Source: Plenodomus lindquistii
Taxonomy: Eukaryota; Ascomycota; Dothideomycetes; Pleosporales; Leptosphaeriaceae
Reading direction: 5' to 3'
NCBI GenBank assembly: GCA_025504975.1
Contig: JANUWI010000005.1
Location: 1,612,001-1,676,000 of the forward strand
Length of the DNA stretch: 64,000 bases
The notes under the pieces: model-generated
The model's input: only the letters and a program-made list of their open reading frames with translations
The model's database searches: none
What the model was told of the DNA's origin: nothing
Position numbers and translations under genes: made by a program
Part shown: positions 42,094 to 54,460 of the stretch, piece after piece
Position numbering within the stretch: the first letter of the stretch is position 1
Layout of the letters: each line of letters starts with the position of its first letter

Positions 42094-42545
42094 TTGCGGG
42101 AACTAGTCATTTGGAGAATAGATTACATGTATAGATCTATCTGTATACCCAGCATGTGACTCGCGGAATTGATAGATTGCCTGAGACTTGAGGTGGGAAA
42201 GATGGCAGTCACATGCTCCAGACTTTCCAGGCGCGCCGGGGGGAAAGGGTTCCACCACTTTTGTGGTGCTCAAAAGGTGTTCCAGGCGAGCGTCTCACGA
42301 TGAAAACGTGAACGTGATTGCCTAGATAGAGTGGTATCACTATTGTCCGTTAATAAACCTATGGCTGCCTTCTGATGGGTCGTTGTCAGACTGGAAGTGC
42401 TCAATGGTGCTTTGGGGACATTGATGCGCCTCCGCGATCGGTGTTGCATTTTCCACCCTAAATTACTCCCCGCATGTCGCGTCATAAAAACACTCGAGAC
42501 GCTCGATTGGCACGGCTGCTCGTACCTGCATTTGCACCTACAGAC
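42094..42545. promoter_or_regulatory. Intergenic region upstream of HOM2
   Basis: 452 bp. A TGACTC half of a Gcn4/CpcA-type site is at 42157-42162, about 385 bp from the HOM2 ATG; single hexamers are weak evidence. A hyphenated inverted repeat CACCACTTTTGTGGTG lies around 42253-42268. Confidence 0.4.
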
Positions 42546-43812
42546 ATGGACGCCGAACACTTTACTGCCAGGAAACCAGAGTTTCCCAAAAAGAAGTGCG
42601 GTGAGTGCCATGGAGCGCCTCGGCTCCAAAATGGAGTACTGACTCGGCCGCAGGCGTCCTGGGAGCCACAGGCTCAGTGGGCCAGCGCTTCATCCTCCTC
42701 CTCGCCCTCCACCCACATTTCGAACTCCATGCCGTCGGGGCCTCTGAACGCTCGGCTGGAAAGAAATACAAGGATGCCGTGCGATGGAAGCAGGCCCTGC
42801 CCTTCACGGAGCGCATTGGCAATTTGGTGGTGAAGAAGTGCACGCCCGACGAGTTTAAGGACTGCGACCTGGTGTTCTCGGGTTTGGACAGCGATGTGGC
42901 TGGCGACGTTGGTATGCAGGCCCTCAAACTGTCGAGATTCACGCGTTGACCTGGGGCTAGAAATGGCTTTTCTCAAGTCAGAGCTCGCCGTCTTCTCTAA
43001 TGCGAAGAACTACCGCCGCGACGCTCTCGTTCCCCTCGTCGTGCCAACCGTCAACCTGCCACATCTCGATGTGATCAAGCATCAGCGACAACATCACAAC
43101 CTGAACAAGGGCTTCCTCGTCTGCAACTCGAATTGCGCTGTCATCGGCATCGTCATCCCATTCGCTGCGCTGCAGGACAAGTTTGGACCAATCCACCAAG
43201 TCTCTGTAGTTACAATGCAGGCCGTCTCCGGTGCTGGATACCCCGGCGTGAGCAGCATGGATATCATCGACAACGTAGTGCCCTTTATCTCGGGTGAGGA
43301 GGATAAACTTGAGACCGAGGCCTCCAAAATTCTTGGTCGCGTGAACGGCGATGTTACAGGTTTCGTCGATCAGCCTATGAAGGTCTCTGCGGCCTGCAAT
43401 CGTGTGCCAGTACTCGATGGACACACAGCATGCGTGTCGTTGCGCTTTGAGCGCCGTCCACCACCAAGTGCAGAGGAGGTCAGGCAAGCGATGCGCGATT
43501 ATGTCTCTGATGCGCAAAAACTCGGCTGCCCGTCTGCGCCTTCCAAGGCGATTGTGGTCATGGACGAGCCGGACCGACCACAGCCACGACTGGACAGAGA
43601 GACCGACAGAGGCTATGCAGTCAGTGTCGGCCGGATACGAGAGGATGAGGCTGGCATCTTTGACATCAAATTCGTTGCGCTCAGCCATAACAGTGAGTTG
43701 GATCAGTTCATGTCATTGAAACCTCGCGGACTAACCTATTACAGCTGTAATTGGCGCAGCTGGGTCATCGATATTGAACGCAGAAGCGGCAGTGCTCAAA
43801 GGATATGCGTGA
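42546..43812 (+). CDS. HOM2: Aspartate-semialdehyde dehydrogenase
   Basis: Reduces aspartyl phosphate to aspartate semialdehyde with NADPH, the branch step to threonine, methionine and isoleucine. Exons 42546-42600, 42654-42911, 42961-43692, 43745-43812; introns 53, 49 and 52 nt; 370 residues. The NADP-binding loop is GVLGATGSVGQRF at residues 19-31. The catalytic cysteine is in FLVCNSNCAVIG. The GHTACVSLRFE segment carries the expected active-site histidine. Other family pieces are SGLDSDVAGDVEMAFLK, SVVTMQAVSGAGYPG, MDIIDNVVPFISGEE, and a C-terminal TVIGAAGSSILNAE completed across the last intron. An upstream in-frame ATG at 42474 exists, but the shorter start matches the family. Follows DLD1 in the same direction without functional linkage. 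Confidence 0.95.
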
Positions 43813-44294
43813 TTAATTGGGCTGGAATTTCACCAGCCAGACAGGCTTCGAATTGTTGTTCGGATCAACATGAAGCAAATTGCAAAAGGTTCCAAGACGT
43901 GATTTCGCAATTTGCACCTGTCTTCGCATGAACGACACTATGTTCTTATAATGCGCAAGATTGATGGGTGACATGATGATTGAGATGGCACAGGTTAAGA
44001 GAATGTGAGCACCTACTGCGTAGACCAGCAAGTCACTTGCCGCCCGAAGACGACTCTACACTGTCGCATGTATGATCGTGTAGCCAATACGCTCGATCTG
44101 CTCGCATGGTAGGAGCACAGTAGAGCACGCTAAAGGAAATGGCCGTAGCGAGTGGGGCACGCCCAATGTGGCTTAGCCGATTCACGGCTCGCTTAGCAAA
44201 GTGGTCAGAAGGTCGAAATTGAATTTCGAACCTCGACTTCTGACCTGACAGGACCTCCGACAACTTCGACAACTAACCTCACAAGACAGTCAAA
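43813..44294. other. Intergenic region (eS4 promoter)
   Basis: 482 bp between HOM2 and the eS4 ATG. The last 60 bp are a C/A-rich leader with CTAACCTCACAAG. An imperfect inverted repeat (GGTCGAAATTGAATTTCGAACC) sits at about 44213-44233. No gene or tRNA could be folded there with confidence. Confidence 0.4.
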
Positions 44295-45342
44295 ATGGGT
44301 CGTGGACCAAAGAAGCACCAGAAGCGCCTCAGCGCGCCCTCGCACTGGCTCTTGGACAAACTGTCCGGTACGCCCACCCGCCGCTGCGCTGCCACGGCAT
44401 ACTGCAGGCCCAATTGCAACACCATCGCGTACTGACGAGTTCCAGGTGCCTATGCTCCCAAGGCGTCCCCCGGTCCTCACAAGCTCCGCGACTCGCTGCC
44501 TCTGATCATCTTCCTTCGCAATCGTTTGAAGTACGCTCTCAACGCCCGCGAGGTCAATGCCATCCTCATGCAGCGCCTCGTCAAGGTTGACGGCAAGGTC
44601 CGCACCGACTCCACCTTTCCCTCGGGCTTGATGGATGTCATCTCGATCGAGAAGACTGGCGAGAACTTCCGCCTGATCTACGACACCAAGGGCCGCTTCA
44701 CTGTCCACCGCATCACCGACGAGGAGGCACAATACAAACTCGGAAAGGTCAAGCGTGTCCAGCTTGGCAAGGGCGGAATTCCCTACTTGGTTACGCACGA
44801 CGCGCGAACGTAAGTTCCTGCCTCTATCAGCCGTTGACCATAGTGTGGGCTAGGTGTCGGAGGGAAACCTCTTGCACCGGGCATACGACCAGGGTCTGGC
44901 TATGTCAGAATTACGGCTAAAATTGTGTGTAGAATCCGTTACCCCGACCCAGCCATCAAGGTCAACGATACCGTCAAGATTGACCTCTCCACTGGCAAGG
45001 TCTCAGACTTCATCAAGTTTGATACCGGTGTGATTGTCATGGTCACTGGTGGTCGCAACATGGGCCGTGTCGGTGTCATCACTCACCGTGAGCGTCACGA
45101 CGGAGGCTTCAACATTGTTCACTTGAAGGATGCTGTTGACAACGAGTTCACCACTCGTGAGACCAACGTCATGTAAGTTTGGGCTGTTTGATTGATTGGC
45201 TTGTAGTGCTCCTAGCTAACGGTCTATCAGTGTCATCGGCAAGGAGAAGCCTTGGATCTCGCTGCCCAAGGGCAAGGGTGTCAAGCTCTCCATCGCTGAG
45301 GAGCGTGACCGCCGCAGGGCGTACGCCATTGCCGGCCAGTAG
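44295..45342 (+). CDS. RPS4: 40S ribosomal protein eS4
   Basis: Component of the small cytosolic ribosomal subunit. Exons 44295-44367, 44446-44809, 44933-45172, 45231-45342; introns 78, 123 and 58 nt; 262 residues, the normal length. The N-terminus is MGRGPKKHQKRLSAPSHWLL. The S4-like RNA-binding part follows (LPLIIFLRNRLKYALNAREV, VKVDGKVRTDSTFPSGLMDV). Next is the central RLIYDTKGRFTVHRI and KVKRVQLGKGGIPYLVTHD, then the KOW-type MVTGGRNMGRVGVITHRER. The end is EKPWISLPKGKGVKLSIAEE with GQ as the last residues. All exon joins restore invariant family sequence. Confidence 0.97.
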
Positions 45343-46477
45343 ACGTATGGCCACGCGCGGCGCAGTAGGTTAGCATATGAGGTTTCAATGATATCATGAG
45401 CATCGGTGCAGACTTGGGTTCTACAAAAAGTCAGGCGTTGACCATTCGTGGAATGGCTGATGAGTCATGTGCTTTCCACATGGATACCAAATGGAGAATT
45501 TAGAATCGAACCAAACAAAAAAAAGTTGAAATACATTTTTGGTGAATGAGCTGTGCAGTGATGGCAATGTGCAAAGCCAATGCAGACGCGGCATGAGTAT
45601 AAGTAGTGTGATGTTGGTTGGTGGCGTTTGGCGAGATGATGGATTGAAGAATCCGCCAGCAGCCATGGCACACGTAAATAGACGGGAGAGGGGTGTTGAG
45701 GATTTCAGGGGCCTGGCTAAGCGATGGACTCTGGAAGGTGGCAGCGATAAGGGAACTGAGGCTCTCCACGTTTGAGCAGCGATGTTTGAGGCTGAAATGC
45801 TGAGGCATCGAGTGCCCCGTGCGGCTACGCGAGATGAGATGATGTCCACCCCTGGTCTGGGAATGGGAATGCGTTGTGGATTGTCCGTCTCTCTGCCGCA
45901 GCGAGTCTGGCCATGGTGTGTTGGGAGCCAGCCTTGCCAGTGCAGTGCAGACCAGAGTATACAGTAGTAGAGTATGTAGAGTAGAGCTGGTATATTGGTG
46001 GTCTAGCCCTACATAGCGCAGCGCGCATCCAGTTCCAGTTCCCCGCGCAACCAAACCAACCAACCCACCCGGTTTACTGAACACGACTACTGCGTCCTGC
46101 CGCCGCCATTGGCTGCTCCGCTCGCTCGCTCGTCGTCTGCGCGCTGCACGCTGCACGCTGCACGCCGTCCACCAGCTACCACTACTCTGTCTCACCACCT
46201 GGCACTGGCAGACGCGCACCGCCCACGCTTCCCCGCAAGCCTGCCTGCCAACTTCCCAAGCTGTGCGCCTCGCCACGCGTGCAGACGACTCGCCCCCCCG
46301 TCGCACACACGCCCCGTGGTCCCAATGCTGCCACAAGCACCGCCTGTCCAACCTCAATCGTCACTCGTTTCACCACCGCCAGCCTGCGCGTAGCCTCGTC
46401 TCCACCCGCGCCATAGGCCTCGCCCCGTCGCCCAACACCACACGGCATATCGCGACCATCTGCTGTCCGCCGCCGTC
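45343..46477. other. Intergenic region (palI promoter)
   Basis: 1.1 kb between eS4 and palI. The right half is C-rich with pyrimidine tracts and GCTGCAC repeated three times (about 46143-46165), plus a GCTCGCTCGCTCG run near 46118. A 285-codon minus-strand frame (45500-46357) is low-complexity and rejected. This should contain the palI promoter and a long leader. Confidence 0.5.
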
Positions 46478-48671
46478 ATGCTGCGCCCAGCGACCCCCCT
46501 ATCCATACTATTCTTCGTTGCCTTCTGCCTCCTGCTGCTCTCCACCCTGTCCACGCCCCTCATCAAGAGTATTCCCCTCGCCACCTATCGCGGCATCCAC
46601 TTTGGCGTCCTGGGCTACTGCGACAATGGCGACTGCAAAGGCCCCATGGTCGGCTACAACACCGAGACGCTGTTCCGAGATGCTCCCGACACAGACTTCT
46701 CCCTACCCTCTGCACAGCGACATGCCCTCTCGTCCATTCTCATTGTGCACCCAGTCGCTGCCCTCATGACGCTTATTTGCTTTGGTCTCGCCGTCGCCGC
46801 CCACTTCCACTCGCCCGCCCATTCGCCACGCTATCTGCTGGCTCTGTTGATCTTCACATTTCCCACTCTGTTGGTCACCCTTCTCGCCTTCCTAGTCGAC
46901 ATTCTGCTCTTTGTGCCGCATGTAGGTTGGGGGGGATGGATTGTCTTGGCAGCCACCATCATCATCGTTGCGAGTGGTATAGTGACATGCGCCATGAGGC
47001 GCACTCTAGTCAGTCGCAAGGCACGAAAGAAGCGTATCGCCGAGAACGACGAGATGAATGGCCAGAGCTACTATGCCAACCGTGCCAATCCTGCGACAGT
47101 AACAACCGAGTTTCCCAAGGCCGAATCGCCTCCTCCACTGTCTGGTGACACCATCATGTCTGGAAACAAGGCTAACGACAATGCCTACTTCGACTCCCAC
47201 AAGCCGTCTCCGTCTGATGATACAACCCCGCTTAACCAGCGCAATCCCTCTCTCAAGACCGTAAGCAGCAACGGAGAGACCCGATCAGATACCATGGCAC
47301 CTCCAATGCGCGGCCCCTCTGGACGCCGACAACCGATAGACCAATATGGTAATGCCATCCCACCCATGCCGAACGATCCATACATGATCAATGCTGCTCC
47401 GCGTGGCCCACCACCTGGTAGAGGTGGTTCGCAGAGAGGCCGTGGAGGTCCGCCACCGCGAGGAGGTCCCTATGGAGGTGGAAGAGGAGGCGGTTATGGT
47501 CCAAGAGGGGGTATGCGAGGACCACCCCCGCCTGGTTGGAATGGCGGTGGAAGAGGCGGACGAGGTGGGCCCATGCAAGGACCGCCACCAAATGGTCGCG
47601 GCGCTCCTCCCCCAGGATACAACAATAACAACTTCTATGGCCAAGGAACGGCTCCACCTCGTGAGCAATCGCCATACGGAAGAGGACCACCACCACCCGG
47701 TCCCATGCCCATTGGTCAAGCGATTGAGATGGACAATCGTACAGGTACACCTCCCGCAAACTATGGACTGCGGGAAAGCGACGGTGATGTTGCAGGCATG
47801 TTGGCCTTGCAGCAAGGCGGCTTTCCAGCGGGAGCGCCACAAAGACGACCATCCAACGGATTGATGAGTCCAACTAGCGAGTACTCCACAGAGTAGGTCC
47901 TGAGTCTCCCGTGTTCACGTACAGCTACTAATTTTCCATAGCGATTCTCGTTTACAATCACAGCGACAACAAGAACAACATATGCCTAACCAGCAGCAGT
48001 ACATTCCAGTGCGCGCAGGATGGAACGGCCAGAAAGTCCCATCTGATCAGACTGTTGAGACCCTGAACAGCAATAACCGCGGATTGTCGCCAATTCAAGA
48101 CTCCCCTGTCGAGCGTCCAGCACAACTCTCGCGTGTTGATGGACCGGCATCCAATCAACGTAGTTCAGATTACTACGAGGACGTAGACCCAAGATTTGCT
48201 GAGCCTACACAGCACCATCCTCCACCTATGCCACCTTCGCTAATGCCGGGCGGCTTCTCCGCATCTAACCCTAATCTCCTTGCTGCACCCAACCACAGCG
48301 ACTCCAACCTTCCTCGCAACTCATCCTACGATGACCTTCCTGAGGGCTCCCGCTCGCCAGCAGTCTCAGAAGCTTCGCATTTCACATCAGTCTCTCAGCG
48401 TCCTGTCAATCCCAACTGGAGACCAGACATGGGCGCTCCAGCTGGTCAATTCGCACCATATAACGGCGGCGGCCGAAGACCAATGAGGCCAGAGGAAGTT
48501 ATACTTCAGGCGAACGCAGCGAATCCTGACTTCGCAATCCCAGGGCGGGGTCGAGGACGGGGTAGAGGTGGGAGGGGTGGTGGCATTGCACCGCCTGTTC
48601 CTGCGACTATGATGGGCCAAGGGCCTGGTCTGACGAATCAGTCGAGGTATCCTGGTGCTAGTGCTATGTAG
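46478..48671 (+). CDS. RIM9: pH-response regulator protein PalI/Rim9
   Basis: Plasma-membrane protein that assists the PalH/Rim21 alkaline-pH sensor upstream of PacC/Rim101. Exon 1 46478-47892, intron 47893-47941, exon 2 47942-48671; 714 residues. The N-terminal 180 residues have the SUR7/PalI topology of four helices. TM1 is ATPLSILFFVAFCLLLLSTL. An extracellular loop has the conserved GVLGYCDNGDCKGPMVGYN with paired cysteines. Three more helices follow, ending IIIVASGIVTCAMRRTL. The long cytosolic tail is disordered and unusually rich in Pro, Gly and Arg (GPPPGRGGSQRGRGGPPPRG, GRGRGRGRGGRGGG). Such length and composition are typical of filamentous-fungus PalI. The RGG tracts resemble RNA-binding tails, but no such role is established here. 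Confidence 0.92.
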
Positions 48672-50568
48672 GAATAGCCTTTCCAGATGCCATGTTAGGA
48701 CAAAACCAACTCAGGTCCTAGTTGTGGATGAATTTGGCTCCGAGACAACTTGGAGCGAAGTTGTTCTTCGACTGGTACATTCGACGTGTCACGCTACGAT
48801 CCTCGAGAACAGGATCAAGTACCACATCAGCCGGTTCCTGCCCACGCCGTATTAAAATTTCCAACGCACTCCCAACCTCAGTTCGACTTGGGTACTTTGC
48901 TTCCCATCCAGGCCAATTGGCGAGCGACTCGTCATTTGCGAATATATACCTAATATCTAGTTCAGCGGGCCCGCGTTCAGGAACATCTCGAATGTTTTTT
49001 TTTGTTTTTAACATTTTCTTCTTCCGCTGGACCGGACCAAGAGGTCCCGTTACAGTTCTTTGTCCTCTCTTCATGTCCCCTTTCTTCTGTCGTGGGCGGA
49101 CGGATTATTTCTTTACGAACACATACCATTTTTTTTTTCGTTCTGATGGGCGATTTTGTATGGGCTGTGTTAAATAACGATGTCCCGTGGACGGATTGCA
49201 TGGGTTCGTGTACATACGGTGGCTGCTAGTGTGAGAAGACTATTCTTGATAGTAGGGACTTTGGATGAGCGAAAAAGATAAGGATGCACAATAAATGCAA
49301 CGTACATTTCAGACTGCTCTTTGTCCGTGTCTCTAGATGGTGTTTGCCCAACAGCGTGGTTGGTGTGTCTTGACTGATTTCGCGGCTTGATAAGTGAGAT
49401 TTTGTCAGACAGAGGTCTGTCAGCCATTTTGGGCATCTTCAACATGTGAGATGGTATTGTTTCACAGACACCGATAATGCTCACAGACGAACGTCGCGAT
49501 CGCGTTGACATGGGTGAATATAGGCATCTCTGAATTCTATGTGAGAGGCCAGCATGTTTTTGAGCTTTGTGTATGTGTGATAGCTGCAGCGTTGAACTAG
49601 GCACGAGCAACTGGTCATGCCCTCTGCAGATTTCGCATCTTTTCTTGTCAGTATCTCATTCACGATCAATGGAGAATCTCTCGCAGCTCGGCACTCAAGT
49701 TGCCCTCTTTCCAGGCATGAGACTCACCGTGTACTGACAGAAAGTCTTACCAAGGGTTGCCCGAGTCTTTGCTTACATTGCTTACGCGTTTCTTCCGTCC
49801 AACAATTAATACGTTTTCGAGATACAGTATGGTGACGATGAGCCCAAGCGTCCCAAGTGCTTACTTAGGTCCGCATTGACTCCACGCTTCACCTCAACCT
49901 TACTTGCACTGTTGTTGTAAGCCAACGACATCCCATGGTTATGAGACCCTCCATTCCATACCTTGTCATCAATGCATTCAGCCCTCCACCTCATCAGTCG
50001 GTATCCGCTGCAACGTACTATCCGAATCAAGACAGTCTAGGCCAAGAGGAGTGTGGTTCTCGCTGGCAGTGAGTGCTATTTGCTATCCTTATAAGACTCC
50101 ACTGGCTCGACTATTCGTCACACGGGTTAGCCATGGTCAGAGACCATGTTTTCATCGCCTTGGATAGGTAAGAGTGACTAATGACGCCCAAAGGGCAGAA
50201 CATGGTCCTTTAGATGGAAGTAACTTACAAGTGACGGCGCACGCAAATACATCTGAAGGGCGCAGAGCCGTTACACAGTGACCTGCTTGAAACATCGAGG
50301 TAAATTGTCGTACATATAGTCGTCAGGATACCGAGCCTTGTCAAAATATAGGGGCTTTACAGAAAGTACTGCCACATGTTTCTCTGTGCTTGCCACCAAA
50401 GGATCTGCTAAACTATCAATTGATCATGTACTTTACGTCGCATCATCAACCACCCGTCAAACATACTCTTCAATAAACAGAAGGCATCACCATCTCACAC
50501 CTATTTACCATTTCGCAGTGGGATTGAGAATCGGAATCTCACTCTACTCTTCAACACTCCACTTCACC
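48672..50568. other. Gene-free stretch, 1.9 kb
   Basis: No gene could be supported. T-rich tracts occur at about 48994-49010 and 49127-49140, probably in the palI 3' region. Small open frames on both strands (up to 146 codons, 49170-49610 minus) lack motifs. The right end is the former promoter of the decayed transporter. Confidence 0.5.
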
Positions 50569-51863
50569 ATGCCATCCTCCACTATATCAAGCACCACAAG
50601 TTTGACTTCACCCACTAGCCAGCTAAATCCGTTCCAGTGAGTTCTTCGACTGATGACTCCCTCTTTGCCAAAGGCGAAAGCGAAATCGCCGACGATGCCA
50701 GAATCACTGGGGACGCGCTCAGGCCGCACCAAACCAGCCTTGTGAACTGGAGTGGACTCGATGGCCCCAGCAGCCCACACAATTGGCCCAAGTTACAAGG
50801 GTGCTAACTACCGCCCTATTACGCACATTCACATATACAGTCTACGTTGCTAGTCCGATCTACTCAAGCTCGCAAGAGGCGGTGGTGGAGTTGTCCGGCG
50901 TCACACATGTCGAAGGCAGTCTAGGCATGCACCATATGTCACGGGCTATGGCATGGCATTGGGTGTCTGCTCTCCAACCTCTCTCGAAAGTTACAGATAT
51001 TGGATACAATCCACTATACATTGTGTCAGACCTCTTCTTCGTAGTCATGTGTATCCCAACGGTACTAGTCGACAACTCTGGGGGTCTCGTGGTGCTACAG
51101 TTCCTCCTAGGATTCATGGCGCTTCCCCCCGTCTCGCAATCGCTGGTGCATCTTTAAAAGACAGAAGTCGAGTTCTCCTTCGCTGTTGCGTAGTGGGCAA
51201 TATCTGCGACGTTGGAGTCTGCTCTTTGCCCCACACTATCCTCACAGGTCGTCAAGAATCTCGGATGGCGTTTTTTCAAGCTGGAACTCCTCATCATTGC
51301 AGGATCGATCTACCTGCTCATCGTCTCCCTCCTGCCAGAGAGCTCAGGCTCAATTATCCTGTACTACATGGCGAAGCGTCTGCGAGAAGGACACTGGTAA
51401 TGAGAGCCTCATCATGTCTGATGCCGAGCGTAAGCAGGCGCACCCACGAGTCAGGCAATTACTGTTCAACGTTTAGATCAAGCTTTGGGAAATCAACAGG
51501 TTAGATCTTGCTATCCCGTTTACGACCGTGCACATGAGCCTATGTCATGGAATAAACTACTCATTCTTTAAGGTAAGTCAGGTTCTCATGGGGATGATCT
51601 TGGACTTGTTAACGGACCAGCCTTAGTCCGTCCCCTAAGGTTATCCAGTCTACCACAACTTCACACCAGATGATTCTGGTGTGATCTTTCTGTCAATCCT
51701 CCCAGTTTGTCTTCTCACCTCTACTATACACGTATTGTACCCCAAGTACCGCATCTTCCCCCGCCTCATAGACGGCAGCTTTGGAGGAATCGTAAATAAT
51801 TTCTTCCCAAGCATGCTGGCTAACCCCTTGAATACCTTCGGTTCGTTCATGTTCGCCTGGTGA
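50569..51863 (+). pseudogene. Decayed MFS (DHA1-type) transporter pseudogene
   Basis: Pieces of one major-facilitator drug/polyamine-type transporter lie in order but in different frames. The start ATG 50569 (MPSSTISSTTSLTSPTSQLN) shifts after about 23 codons. A second frame has LVNWSGLDGPSSPHNWPK (about 50740-50790), the usual pre-TM1 motif, then a stop. The third frame (50783-51157) has VLTTALLRTFTYTVYVASPI, SSSQEAVVE and LVDNSGGLVVLQFLLGF, with a local shift inside (YVTGYGMALGVCSPTS read in another frame). Later parts are KNLGWRFFKLELLIIAGSIY and PESSGSIILYYMAKRLREG (51212-51400), then FLSILPVCLLTSTIHVLYPK to PLNTFGSFMFAW (51681-51863). At least four frameshifts or stops are present. Base composition is ordinary, so decay is by indels rather than RIP. 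A functional spliced gene seems unlikely. Confidence 0.8.
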
Positions 51864-53644
51864 TTTGACCTGAGTTTGCGTGAGACGATATAGACTGGAT
51901 GCCTGCCTATCCTAGATCACGTGGAAGTTCAGTGTAGTACGTCATAACAGTACAGTAAACCATACTCCACAATGTTCAGCTCGAGAAGACTTCATTCCCT
52001 TCACACCTCACACATGTGCAATGAACCATCAAGTACATCCGATCAAGGAAGCCGTCCATCAGAGACCAACCTACTCAAGTCAAAAGTGCATCGCATGCGC
52101 AAATGTCACAGGGCAGCCCGTTCCCTCCTCGCACAACATCCATCATCAGCACGTCTCGATTCCACAATAGTGACACGACATGCGCTTCAGCAGCGCCTCT
52201 TGTTTTTGTCAAGCCTTTGCGCGGCATTTCTTAACGTGTAAGACTTGTCTTTCAAAGCCGTTGACTTTGTTTCGCAACATGACAGATCCGCACGCAGCCG
52301 AGGGACAGTGTTTGTTTGAGTCCCCACTGTGCGCGGCGCGGAGTGGGATGAAAAGGTGATGAATGTTAAACGAGAGCGGGTGCGGGCATGTGAGACAATT
52401 GGTATGTTGCGTGTTGCCCTCGGTTGACGTTAGCATGTCTGGCGAAGTTCTGCGCAGAGCACAACTGCGGCTGAATTGTCTCATCGCAGTATGCGAGGAA
52501 GAGCAAGAAAAGAGACAAATTGCGCTTTCTCGTGTTCAAGACTCGGGTCGCATGCTTGAAAGTAAATATAGATTGGCGACAACACGCTAGAAATGTCGCC
52601 TCCGCCCGACTGTACGATTTGGATCTAGTCTCAGGTACCAAACCTGCGCGCCATGCTTGAAACGTTAAGTCGACTGTGGACGTGGTTCAGGACATCATCA
52701 TGTGCTGTGTGGTAAAGTTGGCGTAACGTTTCGCAGTCCGCGCCCCCCCCCACATAGACACATAGCAGCTTGGAGTCAATAAGCTTTCCACTAGGCCATG
52801 TTGAAACGACTGCTTCGTACGGGCGGGGGTGAGGATGTATTGCTGAACGCGTGATTACCCGCCGGTGTTGCATTGCGTAGTACTGTGTAGATGGTCGCTG
52901 AAGAAGGGCCTACCATCGGTGCATTGCTGGCAGCGCGTGGTGACGGCCACTTGTCACCGAAATTTGCTAACCATGAGGTCTTATGCCTTGACACTAATTG
53001 CAAGCGTGCACACGTCTAGAACAAGCTAGCATCTATTACGAGGTGACCATTTAGCTCTTGGGAGCCGAGACTGATCCGTACATAGCGTTCCATTCCCTTT
53101 CGCGACACGAAACAGCGCCGCTGAGGGCTGTGTTTACGACTGGCTAAGGTCAGCCCGTAGCATGGTACGTGGTGCACAGTGCACTACATAGACTGAAAGA
53201 GTCCCGTGGCCTTGTTGTTCCACCGACTTTCTGACATTTTTGCGAGCATCTTATACGGCGGACCTGCGTTCAAGCCACCATTTGTCCAATTTGCGCGTAT
53301 CACGACAGCTCAGCCTGAGATTAGAATCCTTGCACGTGCGATTGCCGTTGCAGATTCTGCACTGCACGCCCATGATCTTGAAGTGGGATTAGGCAAAGGG
53401 AAGGTCCAGATTTTGAGGTAAGTCGTGCTCACCATGTCGTTCATGTCTGAGGCGTGATTGATAGCAAGATTTGGGGGGTACCTAGTCAAGCAACTAACGG
53501 TCCGAATAGTTTATGCACTGCGCCCCCAACTTTTCGTAATATCTATCGTGTCTGAACTTCGTCATACTTGTGGATTAAGATATATTATAGAGTATCTTTT
53601 CACCTGTTCACGCATTCAGTACAGCATCTTGTGCTATTGCCAAA
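51864..53644. other. Gene-free stretch, 1.8 kb
   Basis: No gene is supported. The open frames present are below 95 codons and lack motifs. It contains a C10 tract near 52743-52752. Confidence 0.5.
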
Positions 53645-54460
53645 ATGCTCTTCTCAACATCCATCTCAGTCTTCTTCACAGCTACACTGCTTTCAACCAT
53701 AACCTTGGCAGCTCCGACCCGAACAAACTGCCAATGCACAATCGTGTCTGATGCGCCCTCACCAGCGCAATACACACCTTCAACCGCCCACTGGATGCCG
53801 TCAGACCCATCACCCAGCTCCTCAATCTCAGACGCATGCGCCCCGCTAGGCCCAAAACTTGACGTATTCAGACTCACCGAACCAGGTGTCTACAACACCT
53901 ATCTTCGTTTGTCAAAAGTTGAGCTCACCGAAGAGGGAGAAGTACTACAACCAATTCCAACAACAGTCCTCTTGGCATTTGCAGCGCATAGACAGGGCCA
54001 TCAAAAGACGGAAAATGCCACAGAACGAGACAGTTCACAGCCAGCTAAACGCATCGTCTGCCGCTCCGCACCGAGCCAATTAGAATCAGACCAAGACTCC
54101 ATTCTCAATCTCTTGATCTCGCAGATTATAATCGCTGTAGCAATACTGGCTTGCGCTGCTGAAGGCATTCACATTGGCATACGATGGTACACTGCCCGTC
54201 CCTACCTTCCTATTTTCATGACGCCTCCCACTTACGCTTCGCAGGATGAACAGCCGCAACAAGAGCGCCATTCCACCATCCGAGAGGTCCTGTCTGAGAC
54301 TTCCAGGTGGCGAAAAGAGGTTGCTAGCCATTCCGCCCTTGAGTACGTCAACGGACATGATAGCGAGTTCAGACGCAGAGAAGAAGGCACGGGCGTATGC
54401 CACCGTGCGCTTTTTCGTCACGCAAGCGAGCAATGGGCGGAGAGAGTTTATCGCGTATGA
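53645..54460 (+). CDS. Uncharacterised protein with signal peptide and one membrane helix (271 aa)
   Basis: As read in one exon: a signal peptide (MLFSTSISVFFTATLLSTIT, cleavage near LAAP), a Ser/Pro/Thr-rich luminal part with CQC and a DACAPLGPKLDVFRLTEPGV segment, and a single transmembrane helix (LLISQIIIAVAILACAAEGI). A cytosolic tail follows (PTYASQDEQPQQERHSTIRE). It would be a type I membrane protein of the cell surface or secretory route. No family is recognised. The last 35 residues are doubtful. In the next frame the same DNA encodes ARAYATVRFFVTQASNGRRE followed by an acidic YDDEDDDEANRPVM end at 54500, which looks more protein-like. An unidentified intron or a one-base shift near 54340-54380 may therefore change the C-terminus. 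Confidence 0.6.
   Translation: MLFSTSISVFFTATLLSTITLAAPTRTNCQCTIVSDAPSPAQYTPSTAHWMPSDPSPSSSISDACAPLGPKLDVFRLTEPGVYNTYLRLSKVELTEEGEVLQPIPTTVLLAFAAHRQGHQKTENATERDSSQPAKRIVCRSAPSQLESDQDSILNLLISQIIIAVAILACAAEGIHIGIRWYTARPYLPIFMTPPTYASQDEQPQQERHSTIREVLSETSRWRKEVASHSALEYVNGHDSEFRRREEGTGVCHRALFRHASEQWAERVYRV

Noticed and set aside
45500..46357. 285-codon minus-strand frame upstream of palI
   Set aside because: Low-complexity Arg/Trp/Ser composition, no motif, covers promoter-like pyrimidine-rich DNA.
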